From Knufia peltigerae (taxonomy: Eukaryota; Ascomycota; Eurotiomycetes; Chaetothyriales; Trichomeriaceae): DNA of 64,000 bases. Shown here in pieces: positions 11,400-22,415 of this stretch. Location: assembly GCA_030247855.1 (NCBI GenBank), contig JAPDRN010000006.1:620001-684000 (forward strand). Reading direction: 5' to 3'. Under the pieces are notes generated by a model. It made no database searches. It had not been told where the DNA came from and was given only the letters and a program-made list of their open reading frames with translations. A program made the translations under genes and the position numbers. Each line of letters opens with the position of its first letter. Within the stretch, counting starts at the first letter, position 1.

Positions 11400-12162
11400 A
11401 AAAGAATGAGAGCATCTCCACCGTTTGGGGAATATTACAGCCCAAAAAATTTGACACGAGGAGAATCGAGGTGGTGCGATGGATGTGGCCATACAAGCGC
11501 CCACAGGGAATTTTCGCTGAAACAGATATAATAACTCTGATCATGAGGCTATGGTACTTTCTGTAAAACAAGACTTGAAGCAATGACATGTAAAAGTTTC
11601 TCAATCATTTCGTCTCCTCTGCCCATCTGCCATTTCAGTGATCTAACCATATACACATGAAAGTTGCTTTGACTTGGCGCACAGGGCCTACAGGGGCTAC
11701 AGATCTATGCCATGCACTTCATGTATGGGTCTATTCGATGCCGCGAACCTGGGAGGTAAGTGATACATGAAGAGCCCTATTCCGAGGACGAGTAACTCGG
11801 ATAATTGTGGGAACTTTGGATAGAATATCCCGTGTCTTCATCGACGACGGACATTAATTCCTCCTAAACCCGAAATATCACGGAGACTTTCAATGCGTCT
11901 TTGCTGCCCACATACAACCATATCGAATGTGTGTGCAAAGTATATAAACCCTCCAGCTGATTCGAAAGACACACAAACAATTGTAAGTCCGGCTTCATTA
12001 ACCACAAAACAAACCAAGCCTGGCTCTCGGGGAGCATTTCTAGGTATTATCACAGCAAACAACTCCTCCACTACCTAGGTAGCATCGCCTACCTGCTTTG
12101 GCTTCTCCTTCGAACCCTACAAGCTGGAGGGAAAAGGAATCCTTGATCTCAACTACTTCACA
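11400..12162. promoter_or_regulatory. intergenic region with TATA-like site
   Basis: This holds the 3' flank of PMT2 and the promoter of the SnoaL-like gene. TATATAAA at 11941-11948, 215 bases before the ATG at 12163, is a plausible TATA box with a long leader. No gene is supported. Confidence 0.4.
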
Positions 12163-12666
12163 ATGTCTGACCTCGCAACTACCCTCCGCACCACCGCGGG
12201 ACGATACATCTCGGCCTTCGAGACCCTGGACGCAGATCTCTTCGCATCTCTCCAGTCGCCAAAGGAGTACAGACACACATTTGGCCCTGCTTCGGTGAAT
12301 CCACCTGGGCCACAAGACGGTGCACACTTCGCTCAGCATATCAGAGACTTGCAAGGGATCATGAGGGGGTTCCCCGTCTATGCGCAGTCGACATGGGTCA
12401 ACGAGCCTCAGCGGCAGGTCATCGTCCATGCCACTAGCGAGACTTGGTTCCGGGACGAATATAAGGATTCTGGTGATGCCGAATGGTTGTATCACGGCGA
12501 GTACATCTTTTTTTTGGACATGGATGAGACGGGGCAGAAGATCACCAAGGTTTTTGAGTTCTTGGACAGCAAGGGCACGGAAGTGTTGAGAGGGTTGATG
12601 AAGCGGGCGAGGGCGAACGAGGCGAAGGCCAAGGGCAGGGAGGTGAGCAAAACGAGTTTCGAGTAG
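12163..12666 (+). CDS. SnoaL/NTF2-like domain protein
   Basis: A single exon encodes 167 residues, the usual length of a one-domain cone-shaped NTF2-like fold. An N-terminal helix region (TAGRYISAFETLDADLFAS) is followed by HTFGPAS, a central helix, and strands such as VIVHATSETWF and EYIFFLDMDETGQKITKVFEFLDS, the order expected for SnoaL-like polyketide-cyclase-type proteins. Members of this superfamily are enzymes or ligand-binding proteins; which one applies here is not visible. The C-terminal tail is a charged helix rich in Ala, Lys and Glu. There is no signal peptide, so it is probably cytosolic. No neighbour suggests a pathway. Confidence 0.75.
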   Translation: MSDLATTLRTTAGRYISAFETLDADLFASLQSPKEYRHTFGPASVNPPGPQDGAHFAQHIRDLQGIMRGFPVYAQSTWVNEPQRQVIVHATSETWFRDEYKDSGDAEWLYHGEYIFFLDMDETGQKITKVFEFLDSKGTEVLRGLMKRARANEAKAKGREVSKTSFE

Positions 12667-13687
12667 AAGGTATCTCTACCAACTTAGCATTTCCAAAACA
12701 TCTGCGAGGATACCTTTCTACCAACTTTTCCATGTTGAGAGGGTCACATCATAGACTTTGTACGAAGCCGAAGACCTTTGCCCGATGTACGCCGTGCAAC
12801 GAAGAGGATTCGCACAAGGCAAGACTTGCGTAGACCCGTACAGATATCCACATAGAGCACTACAACAACGACTGCGAGTATAAGAGCGGAAAAACGCGAC
12901 GACCAAGCCAATATATCTTGAATAGATTCGCCCCCAAAATAAACGGAAATGATGGAACAGCGAATAGATTGTCCAGTAAAACATGGAAAACTCGTAAAAT
13001 CAAAAGATTAAATGCGGCTCCATTCGGAAACAGTGACCTTTTGTCAGGTCACTCTGGAGACGTCGTGGTCGTGCCATCGTCAAACGGGCGTCCTGCTTCA
13101 GCTGGCTATCCCATTCTGGGCACTGTACCATCGAATGGCATTCTCGCCGGCCTTTACAAAGATTGTTTGGACGTGTGACTAAGATGGAGCCTCATCTATT
13201 GGCCCCGGGTGACCGGTATGTCGCGCTCTAGTGCCAGAGTCGTTGGTGTCAGCCGGGGGGAAACCCAGCATTCTCTCCTGTTTCGTACTCGTACAAAGGA
13301 GAACGAGAAAAAGCCTCGAGCCTCGGTCACAAGGCTGCCAAGGCGCCAACCCTAGTATATACTAACGTCGTGGCTAGCCCCGTGGATGACCAATGAGCGG
13401 AGTCGACGTGCTGAGCGAAAGCGGGATGTTAGCGATGGGCCTGCGCTTCTTTTCTCCCACTAACTTCGGCCAAATTAACTACTAAACCGTCCATCATCTC
13501 ATTATCCTCGTTACCCTCCGAAACCCTCCCTCCGCGTACCTGGCGATTGCCCGTACACCCGCATAGCCTCCATCATGGCCAGATAGCCAAGTCCGAGACT
13601 TTCGCACTCTCCAGAGCGCCCTTGCCATCTTGAATCTCGACCGCCTTGCTCGAAAAACTTACCGTCGCCTCGCCTGGATTTATCGAC
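12667..13687. promoter_or_regulatory. 1 kb intergenic, promoter of Zn2Cys6 gene
   Basis: No supported gene. It contains one TACTCGTA word (13286-13293) and is the long upstream region of the regulator that starts at 13688. An open frame in phase with that gene extends upstream to 13646 but starts with TTG. Confidence 0.5.
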
Positions 13688-16263
13688 ATGGCCGCTCAAC
13701 GCCCGTCGTCAGCCGGACACGGCACGGGCGACTATTCCGAGGACCCCAGTTTCGAAACCAACGTAGACGGCAGGATTGAGATGGCACAAGAAGAGATAGA
13801 CGCCATCATCAGGAACAAGAGGAAGGTCAGGGATCCAAAGGCATGTTATGCGTGTCATCGACGCAAGGTCAAGTGCGATAGGAACCTCCCGTGTGATTCA
13901 TGCATCAAAAGAGACCACCCCGAGCTGTGTTCGTACGAGCGACCGACCAAGAAGAGGCGGATCGCCTTGCCGGGGTCCATGGGCCATGGCGAAGGTACGC
14001 CGTTCGATAATCAGGACCCTGCGCAACAATCGGGGCCCAACGTCACAGTACCCCGCGAGCAGTGGGATCGCATGAATAGAGAAATTCAGAGGCTGCGTAA
14101 TCGAGTCAAGAGCGAGTCCATGTCCCCCGAAGCGCTTCAAGTCGACCTGGATGACTCGCACGCCGCGGGTTCTCATAGCCGTTCCGAGGAGGCGGAAAGA
14201 GAAGGCTATCACGCCCCAAGTAACCAAATGGGCACCATGCATCTGGGCTCTAGATCAGTACTTGCATACATGATGGCTCTGGGCAGGAGTCAGACGACAC
14301 AAGACACTGCGCGGTCGCTTCTGGAAGAAAACATCTTGCCCAAGCTGGGTCTGGATAATGAGAGCGCCACCTATCCCTTTGTCGATTTATGGAGTACAGC
14401 TTCCAGCATGCAAGATGTGAGTGGCTTGTGTAAGGCAATCCCTGATGACGAACTGTGCCGAGAGTAAGCATGATCCGAGCAGACTATGGTGCTGAGTGCG
14501 ACTAACACGGTCCAGGTTCTTTGTCGGTTATCGAGACGTTTCGGGCACTCTCTATCCCGTCGTGCCTGACGCGGCCAGTTTCGAAGACACGCTGGTGTTT
14601 ATGCTGTCGAACCGGTCGCGCGCTCTCCGTGATAACCTAGAACTTGATCCGAACAAGCCGTACGGCGTCTCGCTGGCGTGGTTGTCACTTGTTTTTGCAG
14701 TATTCGCTTCGGGTGCACAATGTGCAGATAGACCGGCCAAGGAGAGAGAACTCACCTCACAAGTGTACAGTAAGTTGCGTGGTGCAAACTATGATACGAT
14801 CTTGCTGACTGCTGGTAGTTTGTTGCTCCTATCAAGCTCTGCGCATGGCGAACTTTCTGACCCATCCCTGTCTCGAGACGATCGAAGCATCGCTTATCAT
14901 TGGCAATGTCTTGTCATATAACATGAATCCGGGTGTGGCATACATCTTCCTAGGAATGACGCTACGCATGTCATTTTCCATTGGGCTACAAATCAATTCC
15001 AACCACTTCACCGAGGCTGAGAAGTGGACCCGGCGACGAATTTGGTGGGCACTTGCATGGCAGGACTCGCACTTTGCTGTGAGCTATGACAGACCGACTT
15101 CGAGCGTCTTGTGCATTCCGGACATACCATATGGGAAGTTTAGTTCACCAGGAGATCGGAGCTACGCCGAGAGCATGTTTGCGATAATAAGACTCACCCA
15201 GCAGATTGTCCGGGAGCGTCTTCTTCATCCCCGGGCTGTGATGACTTGGGAAACGATTCGAAAACATACCGACGAGATTGCAAGCATTGTTGCACAAGGT
15301 GCGGCTCACCTCCGCGATCGAAATCAATGTTACAGAATGACGGAACATCTTGAACGTCTGGCTCTCAAACTTCATAGCTCCTACATCGTCAGCGAACTTT
15401 GCCGACCTGCCTTGAAAGAGCCAGCTTCAACGGATGCCACCGCGGTGTCTACTCCTATTCAATCTCCTGGTGGGCGACGCAAGGCCTCATCTCAATCTAC
15501 CCCGAATGCCCCGGCTTTGGATTCGGCTGCACGGGCACAGTTTCGACGTGAATGTGTACAGGCACTGGAGGGAGCTGTTTCCGCATATGTGGAATTACAT
15601 AATACGAGCAAATTCGCTTCCCGTTCTTGGATCGGTATTCAGCGTGCCATATCGGCAGCTTTCTTGCTAGGCACTCTGCCAGACACAGGACAGGATACTC
15701 AACGATTGGCTCTTTTGCGCGAGCTTGAAATCGTTGTTGCTCAGCGAACCAGGGAAGAGTCGACATTCGACTTACAACCTCAGGAAAATCTTGGTTCAAG
15801 ACGTCTGTCGGCGCATTCACAACCGCCGCTGGCGGACTCCCCACACTGGGTTCGCAGTATGGCCAAGTCTCTGAATGCGCTTGGCAAGCTGAACGCCGCC
15901 TTGAACGGACCTAAAACTGCGACTGCGAAATACCCAATGCTTTCGACCACTAATGGCATTTCTGGATCGGGAAGCCTCTTCACAAACATGAGCAATAGCA
16001 CCAGTCCGCCGCAGTTGAATACTCGATATTCGAGCATGTCGTCAAGTTTGAAGCAAGAACCTTACTCGCCCGCTCTGGCGAGTAGTGGACTCATTGGCAT
16101 CGGCAATGCGAACATGACCATGGGCCCTATTACGCCGGACAGTACGTCGTCGTCCAGTGACTGGAATTTCGGTAATTTACACGAACGAGCGGCCGAATAT
16201 GTTCAGGCACCTTTGTGGGGAGACGGGGCGGCCATTGGTACTTATTTTGGTGTCGACCCCTGA
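13688..16263 (+). CDS. Zn2Cys6 fungal transcription factor
   Basis: Three exons (13688-14463, 14516-14769, 14819-16263) encode 824 residues. The Gal4-type binuclear zinc cluster has Cys at 53, 56, 63, 69, 72 and 81 (C-x2-C-x6-C-x5-C-x2-C-x8-C), preceded by a basic KRK stretch and followed by KKRR. A short coiled coil (PREQWDRMNREIQRLRNR) comes after it, as expected for a dimeric regulator. The middle carries the fungal-specific transcription-factor domain, including LRMANFLTHPCLETIEA, a segment with NPGVAYIFLGMTLRMSFSIG, and RRRIWWALAWQDS. The Ser/Gly-rich C-terminus may be an activation region. The target genes are unknown and no neighbouring cluster points to one. The start was set at the first ATG in frame. 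Confidence 0.92.
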
Positions 16264-16898
16264 GCGGTCATCTTGAGTGCAATTCCACCATACATTTATG
16301 ATAAGGGTCAGTCTTGCTATCAGTGACCAGGATTTGCAAGCCTGGCTCTTACGGTCTGGGTTGTTTACGGATGGGATGACGTTTAAAGCGTTACGAACGT
16401 TTCTTCCTTTCTTCCTAGCAGCAACATGATGAAGAGCTTTGTCCCAACGCCATGCCACTACGATGGTGAGGGTTGCTCCCCCAGGATTGCGTACATTATG
16501 TACAGCAGTACAGAGTGCGAGAGACTATGAATACTGTTATTGTGTCTAGGTCAATGATACCCAATCTAGCACGACTTCGGGAGTGATTGTGGTAGGTTGA
16601 ACTGACCAATTGAAGTTTTCATGTGAATGAAGAATGACCTATTTTTTTTGAGACCATTTCTTTTCAGTTGTCTGTTCGAGCAGTGCCATTGAATACTTGA
16701 CCACAGATTAGTTTTGGCATGAATTCAGGAGCGACAAACACATAAACCAACAGATCAAAATGACTATGGTTATTTATGGTTTTTTTCGTACAGGTGAAGA
16801 CTGAAATTTTGACGGTTGATGGTTCATGACTATGTGTGTATGGTCATGATATGATCATGACTCTGACATGATTTGATTTTGACGCGGTAGGTATTTTC
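16264..16898. other. intergenic region between convergent genes
   Basis: This lies between the ends of the convergent Zn2Cys6 and chloroperoxidase-type genes. It is AT-rich with repeated ATGA and TGATCATGA words around 16800-16880. No gene is supported. Confidence 0.55.
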
Positions 16899-17816
16899 TC
16901 ACGACCCAAAATTCACATATCTCATCATACCCAAAGCGTTCCCCAACAAGGTGAAGACGGTCCGAGGGGTCGGGTTTTCCAAAATGATTTCGGGGAATCT
17001 TTCCTCGACGAAGACGGCGTGCAACAATTCAGGGGTCAAGATGCCTCCCGTCTGGGCCGTGTTCATGACCCCGACGGCCTGAAGGACCCTGACGAACCAC
17101 AAGTTCAGTGGGAGTCGGGGGGCACCGGAGGCTCGACTCTCCCGGTCACGCCGTCGGAAGGTCCGGGCGAGCGAACGCAGAGTCACGGGTTTGTCATTCC
17201 CGCCTGCGTCGTCGATCATTGCCTGTAACATTTCCGGCCTCAAGGTATAATTGTCCCCCTGGTGGAAGTCGAGGCGGGTGAAGGACGAATCGTGCTCGAT
17301 GACGTTGTGGCGGCGAGTGTCGACCAGGTCGAAAGTGCCGTCGGCCCGGAGGAGGGGAGGGAGGGATGAGACCAGGGAAGCCGCCGCGAGCCAGTCCATG
17401 TGAAGGGCCGTCTGCAGGGCGTGTTGGACCTGGGCGAGGGTGATGTTTTGGCCGTCTCTGGGGCTGCAAAACCCTCCGAAAAAAAGAAAGGACAACGAAG
17501 TCAGTAACTCGGCAAGAACAAAATTGAAAACCAAAAAGAAAGACACCTGAAATCACTGAAGACGAAACAGGAAACACAGCATCAATTCAAAAAAAAAAAA
17601 GAAATGGAAGATCGAAAGAGAAAAATCGCAAGTGGCTACTACGTACAGGTATCCTTGGTTGGCTAGTGCGTTCAATCCAGGACACGGACCACGATGTTCG
17701 ATGTCACCTTTTTTGTACGTGTGGTCCTCATTGGAAATGGCGGATGCTGGTGGTTTCTTGTCGGCGTAGCCTCCGGTGAAGAACGTTTTGATGATGTTGG
17801 TCAGGGAGAGATACAT
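16899..17816 (-). CDS. haem-thiolate peroxidase, chloroperoxidase type (peroxidase family 2)
   Basis: Two exons (17816-17647 and 17463-16899) encode 244 residues. The family signature is intact: RGPCPGLNALANQGYLPR, with Cys45 as the proximal haem thiolate ligand, and Glu113-His114-Asp115 in EHDSSFTR, the acid-base and cation-site region of chloroperoxidases and unspecific peroxygenases. The 183-base intron cuts the signature after GY and carries a run of A residues. These enzymes use hydrogen peroxide to halogenate or oxygenate organic substrates. Most characterised members are secreted, but this start (MYLSLTNIIKTFF) lacks an obvious signal peptide; an unseen upstream exon is possible. It is divergent from the alpha-dioxygenase-like gene. 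Confidence 0.88.
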
Positions 17817-18764
17817 GGCGAGGGACCTGCTGTATCTTCTGGACAAGCAAGGATCGAATAGAACGGAAGGTCGGGAGCAGTATCGAAAAGTAATTCCCTG
17901 TGTCAAAGATGAATCGTTCGAGGCGAGAAGATATTCGGTACACAAGGGAGCGCGAGAGAGAGGGAGAGAGAGCGCATCGAGGTATGTGGAGTATGGAGCG
18001 TGGAGAGAAAAAGTCATTTGCACATGTTTACGGAGTACTTACTCCGTGGCTGCTCATCTGCATATTTTTCGGGAGCCTCAGCAGGCATCTGTCCAGCCAT
18101 CCTGGCGAACCAGCCTGCCTGTCACACCGGTTCAAGCTGATGGTCAGCATTTTCACCCCGAACAGGGGCGCACTTGTGTTACACCAAGCTGAAGTTTTTA
18201 GACCCGGGGAATTGCATGCAGCCTTTCTGACCAGGGCACAAACAGGTGGTGGGATTCCAAAGGAGGCGAGCTGAAACGAGCTGATGGACGCTTGCAGGAA
18301 GAGCCCTTTACTTACGCCCAAGGCTGAGTCTGACTTGCCTCTGCTAGAACTTAGTCCGTTAAGCGAACCAGTCAAGCTCTTCATCACATCTTTGACCAAG
18401 GCAGGACTGGTGCTTGGCAAAGGAATTCGTTCGCAGCCTGTAATCAATTTTCCCCAATCTGTCGAGCTTGTTCCGTTGTGTTTGCATAGGCTGGGGTGGT
18501 GCAGGGGTTTTTCGTCCTCGTGTGACGCACGGAGTAATGTGTAGAGAGGGGTGATGAGCCTGATGCGTTGCTTGGGCGGGAAATCTGTTGAGACATGGTT
18601 AGGAGGCTGGACACATGGAACCGTGTGCTCTTTCTCAACCCTCTTGCCCTTTGCTCATCGGACACACAAGTTCATAACCCCCTTGGTTGTCTCCCTTCCA
18701 TCACTGTAGGGTGGCTTTCTCTGCACAGGGACATCATACTCTTCGGACTCCCTGGACCGCAGCA
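17817..18764. promoter_or_regulatory. shared promoter of two divergent peroxidase genes
   Basis: This 948-base stretch separates the two divergently transcribed haem peroxidases. It contains a GA-rich simple tract (about 17944-17973), a perfect palindrome at 18030-18047 and a third copy of ACGGAGTA at 18529-18536. No gene is supported inside. Confidence 0.55.
18030..18047. promoter_or_regulatory. 18-base palindrome, CGG-N10-CCG
   Basis: ACGGAGTA and its exact reverse complement TACTCCGT are separated by only CT. The site therefore presents two inverted CGG triplets with ten bases between them, the geometry bound by some Gal4-type Zn2Cys6 dimers (Put3 uses CGG-N10-CCG). The symmetry is seen directly; binding by such a factor is inference. 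Confidence 0.5.
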
Positions 18765-20774
18765 ATGGACACTCACATCAGCCCTAGCTATAAGCCGGGC
18801 CTCACTGATCGATTGCTGGTTGGCTTGTTTCACTCGATCAACAAGTTTATTCCGTGGCACAAGTTACCTGCCATCGTCGGTGCTCTGAACCTCGAAGCTT
18901 TGCGTGTCGAGCTCCGCGAGTACAACTTGCATGATGGGTACCCGTCCGGTGTCTACCAAGGTAACAAAACCACCGACCCCATGACCGACGAGCGCTTTGG
19001 GTACGCTCGCGATTCAGATGGGAAGTTCAACTCGACCGAGATGCCACGGATGGGGTGTGCGTTCCAACGACTTGGGAGAAATTTCCCCCGAGGCTTGACC
19101 ATCAAACCAACAGAAGAGGAATTGTGGACTCCAAACCCTAGAATGGTGAGTTCTGCCAAAGGGTTGGACCTTTTTTCGTCAGGATATCCAAGCTGACACA
19201 TTAAATCGATCCAGTTGAGCGATCGTTTCATGGCACGCAAGACGTTCATCCCAGCGACCACTTTGAACTTGCTGGCGGCAGCTTGGATCCAATTTCAAAC
19301 CCATGACTGGTTCTTTCATGAGAATGTATGCTCGTTCCAGCCAGCACAAATCATAACGTGTTTTTTGTCAGCTGACTCGTAACAGAGCGACGAAGACTTC
19401 GACGTCCCTTTGCCTGCAGGAGACAGTTGGCCACATGGCAAATTGGAATTTCCCAAAACCAAGCCGGATGAGATCCTGAGTCAAACAGACACCAGGTGCC
19501 CTGGTTACAGGAACGTGAACACGGCGTGGTGGGACAGCTCGCAGATCTACGGGTCCAGTGAAGCCGTTACCAAAACCCTTAGAAACCTGAACAGTGATGG
19601 CAAATTGACTCTGACCGAGGAAGGTCGAGTACAATTTCTCCCTCGCGACGCAGACGGTAACCCGTTGACCGGATTCAACAATAACTGGTGGATAGGTATG
19701 GAGATGCTGCACACCCTGTTTGCACTGGAGCATAACACTATTTGTGACATGCTGCGTCGGGCGTACCCGTCCTGGACAGGCGATCAGATCTTCGATAAAG
19801 CTAGACTGGTTAATTGTGCCCTCATGGCCAAGATCCATACCGTGGAATGGACGCCTGCTATCCTTGCCCATCCCACATTGAAGATTGGCATGAATGCAAA
19901 CTGGTGGGGCCTAGTCGGCGAGTCCTTGACGAAGATGCTGGGTCGCATCTCAAAGACCAGTGAAGTCATCAGTGGCATTCCAGGCTCAGGAGTAGATCAA
20001 TTCGGAGTGCCGTACTCTCTGACAGAAGAATTTGTGTCTGTGTACCGAATGCACTCACTTATCCCGGATACGATCGCCTTCTTCAACGCCAAAGACGGTG
20101 GACACAACTCGACCATTCCTGTCGAGAACATGCTTTTCAAATACGCCCAGGCGCCACTGGACAGTGGCCTCTCGTTTGCCGACGCTTTCTATTCCTTCGG
20201 AATCAACTACCCCGGTGCTATCACGAACTCGAATTATCCGGATTTCTTACGCAACCTGACCACACCAGACGGGATACATCGCGACATGGGCACCGTGGAC
20301 ATTCTGCGCGACCGTGAACGAGGCGTCCCTCGGTATAACCAGTTCCGTCGTTTGTTGCGTATGCCTGCACCCAAGACATTCGAAGAACTTACCGGTGGTA
20401 ACAAAGTTCTTGCGCAAGATCTCTCGGATGCGTACAATGGAGAAATTGAGCTCGTTGACGCACTCGTCGGATCTCATAGTGAGCCCGTACCTGCAGGCTT
20501 TGGGTTCAGTGACACTGCATTCCGCATCTTCATTCTCATGGCCAGTCGACGGCTCAAGAGCGATCGGTTTATTGCTGGACAGTGGAATGCACAGACGTAT
20601 ACAAAGGAAGGTCTAGATTGGGTTCAGAATAGTGGGATGAAGGATGTGTTGTCTAGACACTTCCCAGAGTTGAGAGGTGTGTTGAAAGACAGTAAGAATC
20701 CGTTTGCCCCGTGGAGTAAATTGCCCAAGTCGACGGCGTATGATGGCATCGAGACCAATGCTCCAAAGAAGTGA
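18765..20774 (+). CDS. alpha-dioxygenase-like animal-type haem peroxidase
   Basis: Three exons (18765-19145, 19215-19325, 19386-20774) encode 626 residues. The distal haem histidine is His157 in WIQFQTHDWFFHE; the catalytic Tyr384 and proximal His387 lie in YRMHSLIPD, the same motif layout as cyclooxygenases. NWWIGMEMLHTLFALEHN, KIHTVEWTPAIL and MNANWWGL match plant fatty-acid alpha-dioxygenases (alpha-DOX) closely. Such enzymes oxidise fatty acids to 2-hydroperoxides. The protein lacks the P450 half found in the fungal Ppo/linoleate diol synthases, which are over 1000 residues long, so it is not a Ppo enzyme. It is divergent from a chloroperoxidase-type gene. The start is the first ATG in frame; an additional upstream exon cannot be excluded. 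Confidence 0.9.
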
Positions 20775-21226
20775 GTGGTCCTGTCTGTAGGCATGGACGA
20801 AGATTTGGCCTACCACAATGGATGATGACTTACCATGCGACTGTTGATGATGACCCATGCATTTACTTGTGAGAATCCATCATGCTGCGGTTTTCACTTG
20901 TTGCATGCAACTCTTGTAGTCGTGATGTTGAAGGTTAAGAAAATGTGGGATAATGGTACTATTACTCTACCGTATCAAATCCGGTGAACCATTTGAGCTT
21001 GACCCGAAAACTCCAAGCTTGGCAGGTTCAAGGCAACGGCTGGGGACGCGGCTCATTCGCGTAGAGACAGTGTCATGTAAAGTAAAGTAGTGCTGCTTTC
21101 CTACGGTCATTTACCAAGAACATCTACGATCGCCTTCGATTCTTTTCTGCGCAATAAGCCTGCAAGTAAGAGATCCTTCAGCAGAACGTATTTCTTCCTC
21201 ACGAGCAACGTAAAGCTTGTTTCAAG
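20775..21226. promoter_or_regulatory. intergenic, promoter of proteasome alpha4
   Basis: Between the alpha-dioxygenase-like stop and the proteasome start there is no gene. I see no proteasome-type control element that I could name with confidence. Confidence 0.45.
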
Positions 21227-22199
21227 ATGGCTTCCGGCTACGATCGTGCGCTTTCAGGTAAGTTGTTCATACAGTCAATTGGGGACGCAAGCTAACTTTC
21301 TGTAGTCTTCAGGTAATTTGTCTGCTTCTTCGTTCCTACATCAACTGATCGATATAGTCCGGACGGCCATGTTTTTCAGGTCGAATATGCTCTGGAAGCA
21401 GTCAAGCGAGGTACATGCGCAGTCGGCGTCAAAGGGAAGGATATTGTAGTGCTGGGATGTGAGAAGAGATCAGCGATGAAGCTTCAAGATACCAGAATCA
21501 CACCTTCAAAGATTGGTCTCATCGATACCCACGTCTGTCTAGCTTTCGCTGGTCTCAATGCGGACGCCAGAATATTGATCGACAAGGCGCGATTAGAGGC
21601 ACAATCCCACAGACTGACGGTGGAGGATCCGGTCACGATTGAGTACATCACCAAGTACGTCGCCGGTGTACAGCAAAGATACACTCAGAGCGGCGGTGTG
21701 AGACCTTTTGGTATCAGCACATTGATCATCGGCTTCGACAAGGGAGACAAGGAGCCCAAATTATACCAGACTGAGCCTTCTGGCATCTACTCAGCTTGGT
21801 CAGTATTTCGGATGGAATGACTTCTGTCATGTACTAATCTGTAGCAGGAAAGCCAATGCCATCGGACGATCGAGCAAGACGGTACGAGAGTTCCTCGAAC
21901 GAAACCACAAGGACGACATGGACCGAGAAGCCACCATTGCATTGACGGTCAAGTCTCTCCTCGAAGTGGTCCAAACTGGTGCAAAGAATATTGAAATTGC
22001 CATCATGGCTCCTGGAAAGACCATTGAAATGTTGCCCTCGGAGCAGATCGAACAATACGTCAAAACGATTGAGGCGGAAAAGCAGGAAGAACAGGCAAAG
22101 AAGAAGCCAGGAAGAGCTGCAGCTTCAGGTCCCGGCACCTCGACTCTACCTACAAGACCAGTTGGTGAGGGTGAAGGTGAAGGCTCAGGGGACACCTGA
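21227..22199 (+). CDS. pre6: 20S proteasome subunit alpha type-4 family (PSMA7/Pre6)
   Basis: Four exons (21227-21257, 21306-21312, 21358-21798, 21848-22199) give 276 residues. The second exon is only seven bases, TCTTCAG; including it restores the canonical alpha-subunit N-terminus RALSVFSPDGHVFQVEYALEAVKRG-type sequence, and leaving it out breaks frame. The protein forms the outer ring of the 20S core; its N-terminal tail helps gate the chamber. Other family marks are GLNADARILIDKARLEAQ, VQQRYTQSGGVRPFG and the GIYSAWKANAIGR segment rebuilt across intron 3. The Lys/Glu-rich C-terminal extension and its Gly-Glu tail are longer than in yeast. The alpha-4/7 (PSMA7) assignment rests on these motifs. 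Confidence 0.94.
21306..21312 (+). other. seven-base micro-exon of proteasome alpha4
   Basis: TCTTCAG lies between a TAG acceptor and a GTAATT donor, with introns of 48 and 45 bases on its sides. It supplies the end of the Val codon, the Phe codon and the start of the Ser codon in SVFSPDG, a segment conserved in all proteasome alpha subunits. Confidence 0.88.
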
Positions 22200-22415
22200 T
22201 GATCAGGTCACTTCGTACTTGTCCCTTTGCATGAGCGCCTGGAGTTCTGGTGATAAATGAAAACCAAGAAAGAAGTCTTTGATCATGGCATTTTTGTTTC
22301 TGCTTGCCCTACATTTTTAGAACAGCGGGAGAGTTTTTCCTTCTCCATGTGCTGTGCTCTGGGGGCATGATGCGGAATTGTTCATCATTCATTTCGTCAA
22401 TGTACCATATCGACA

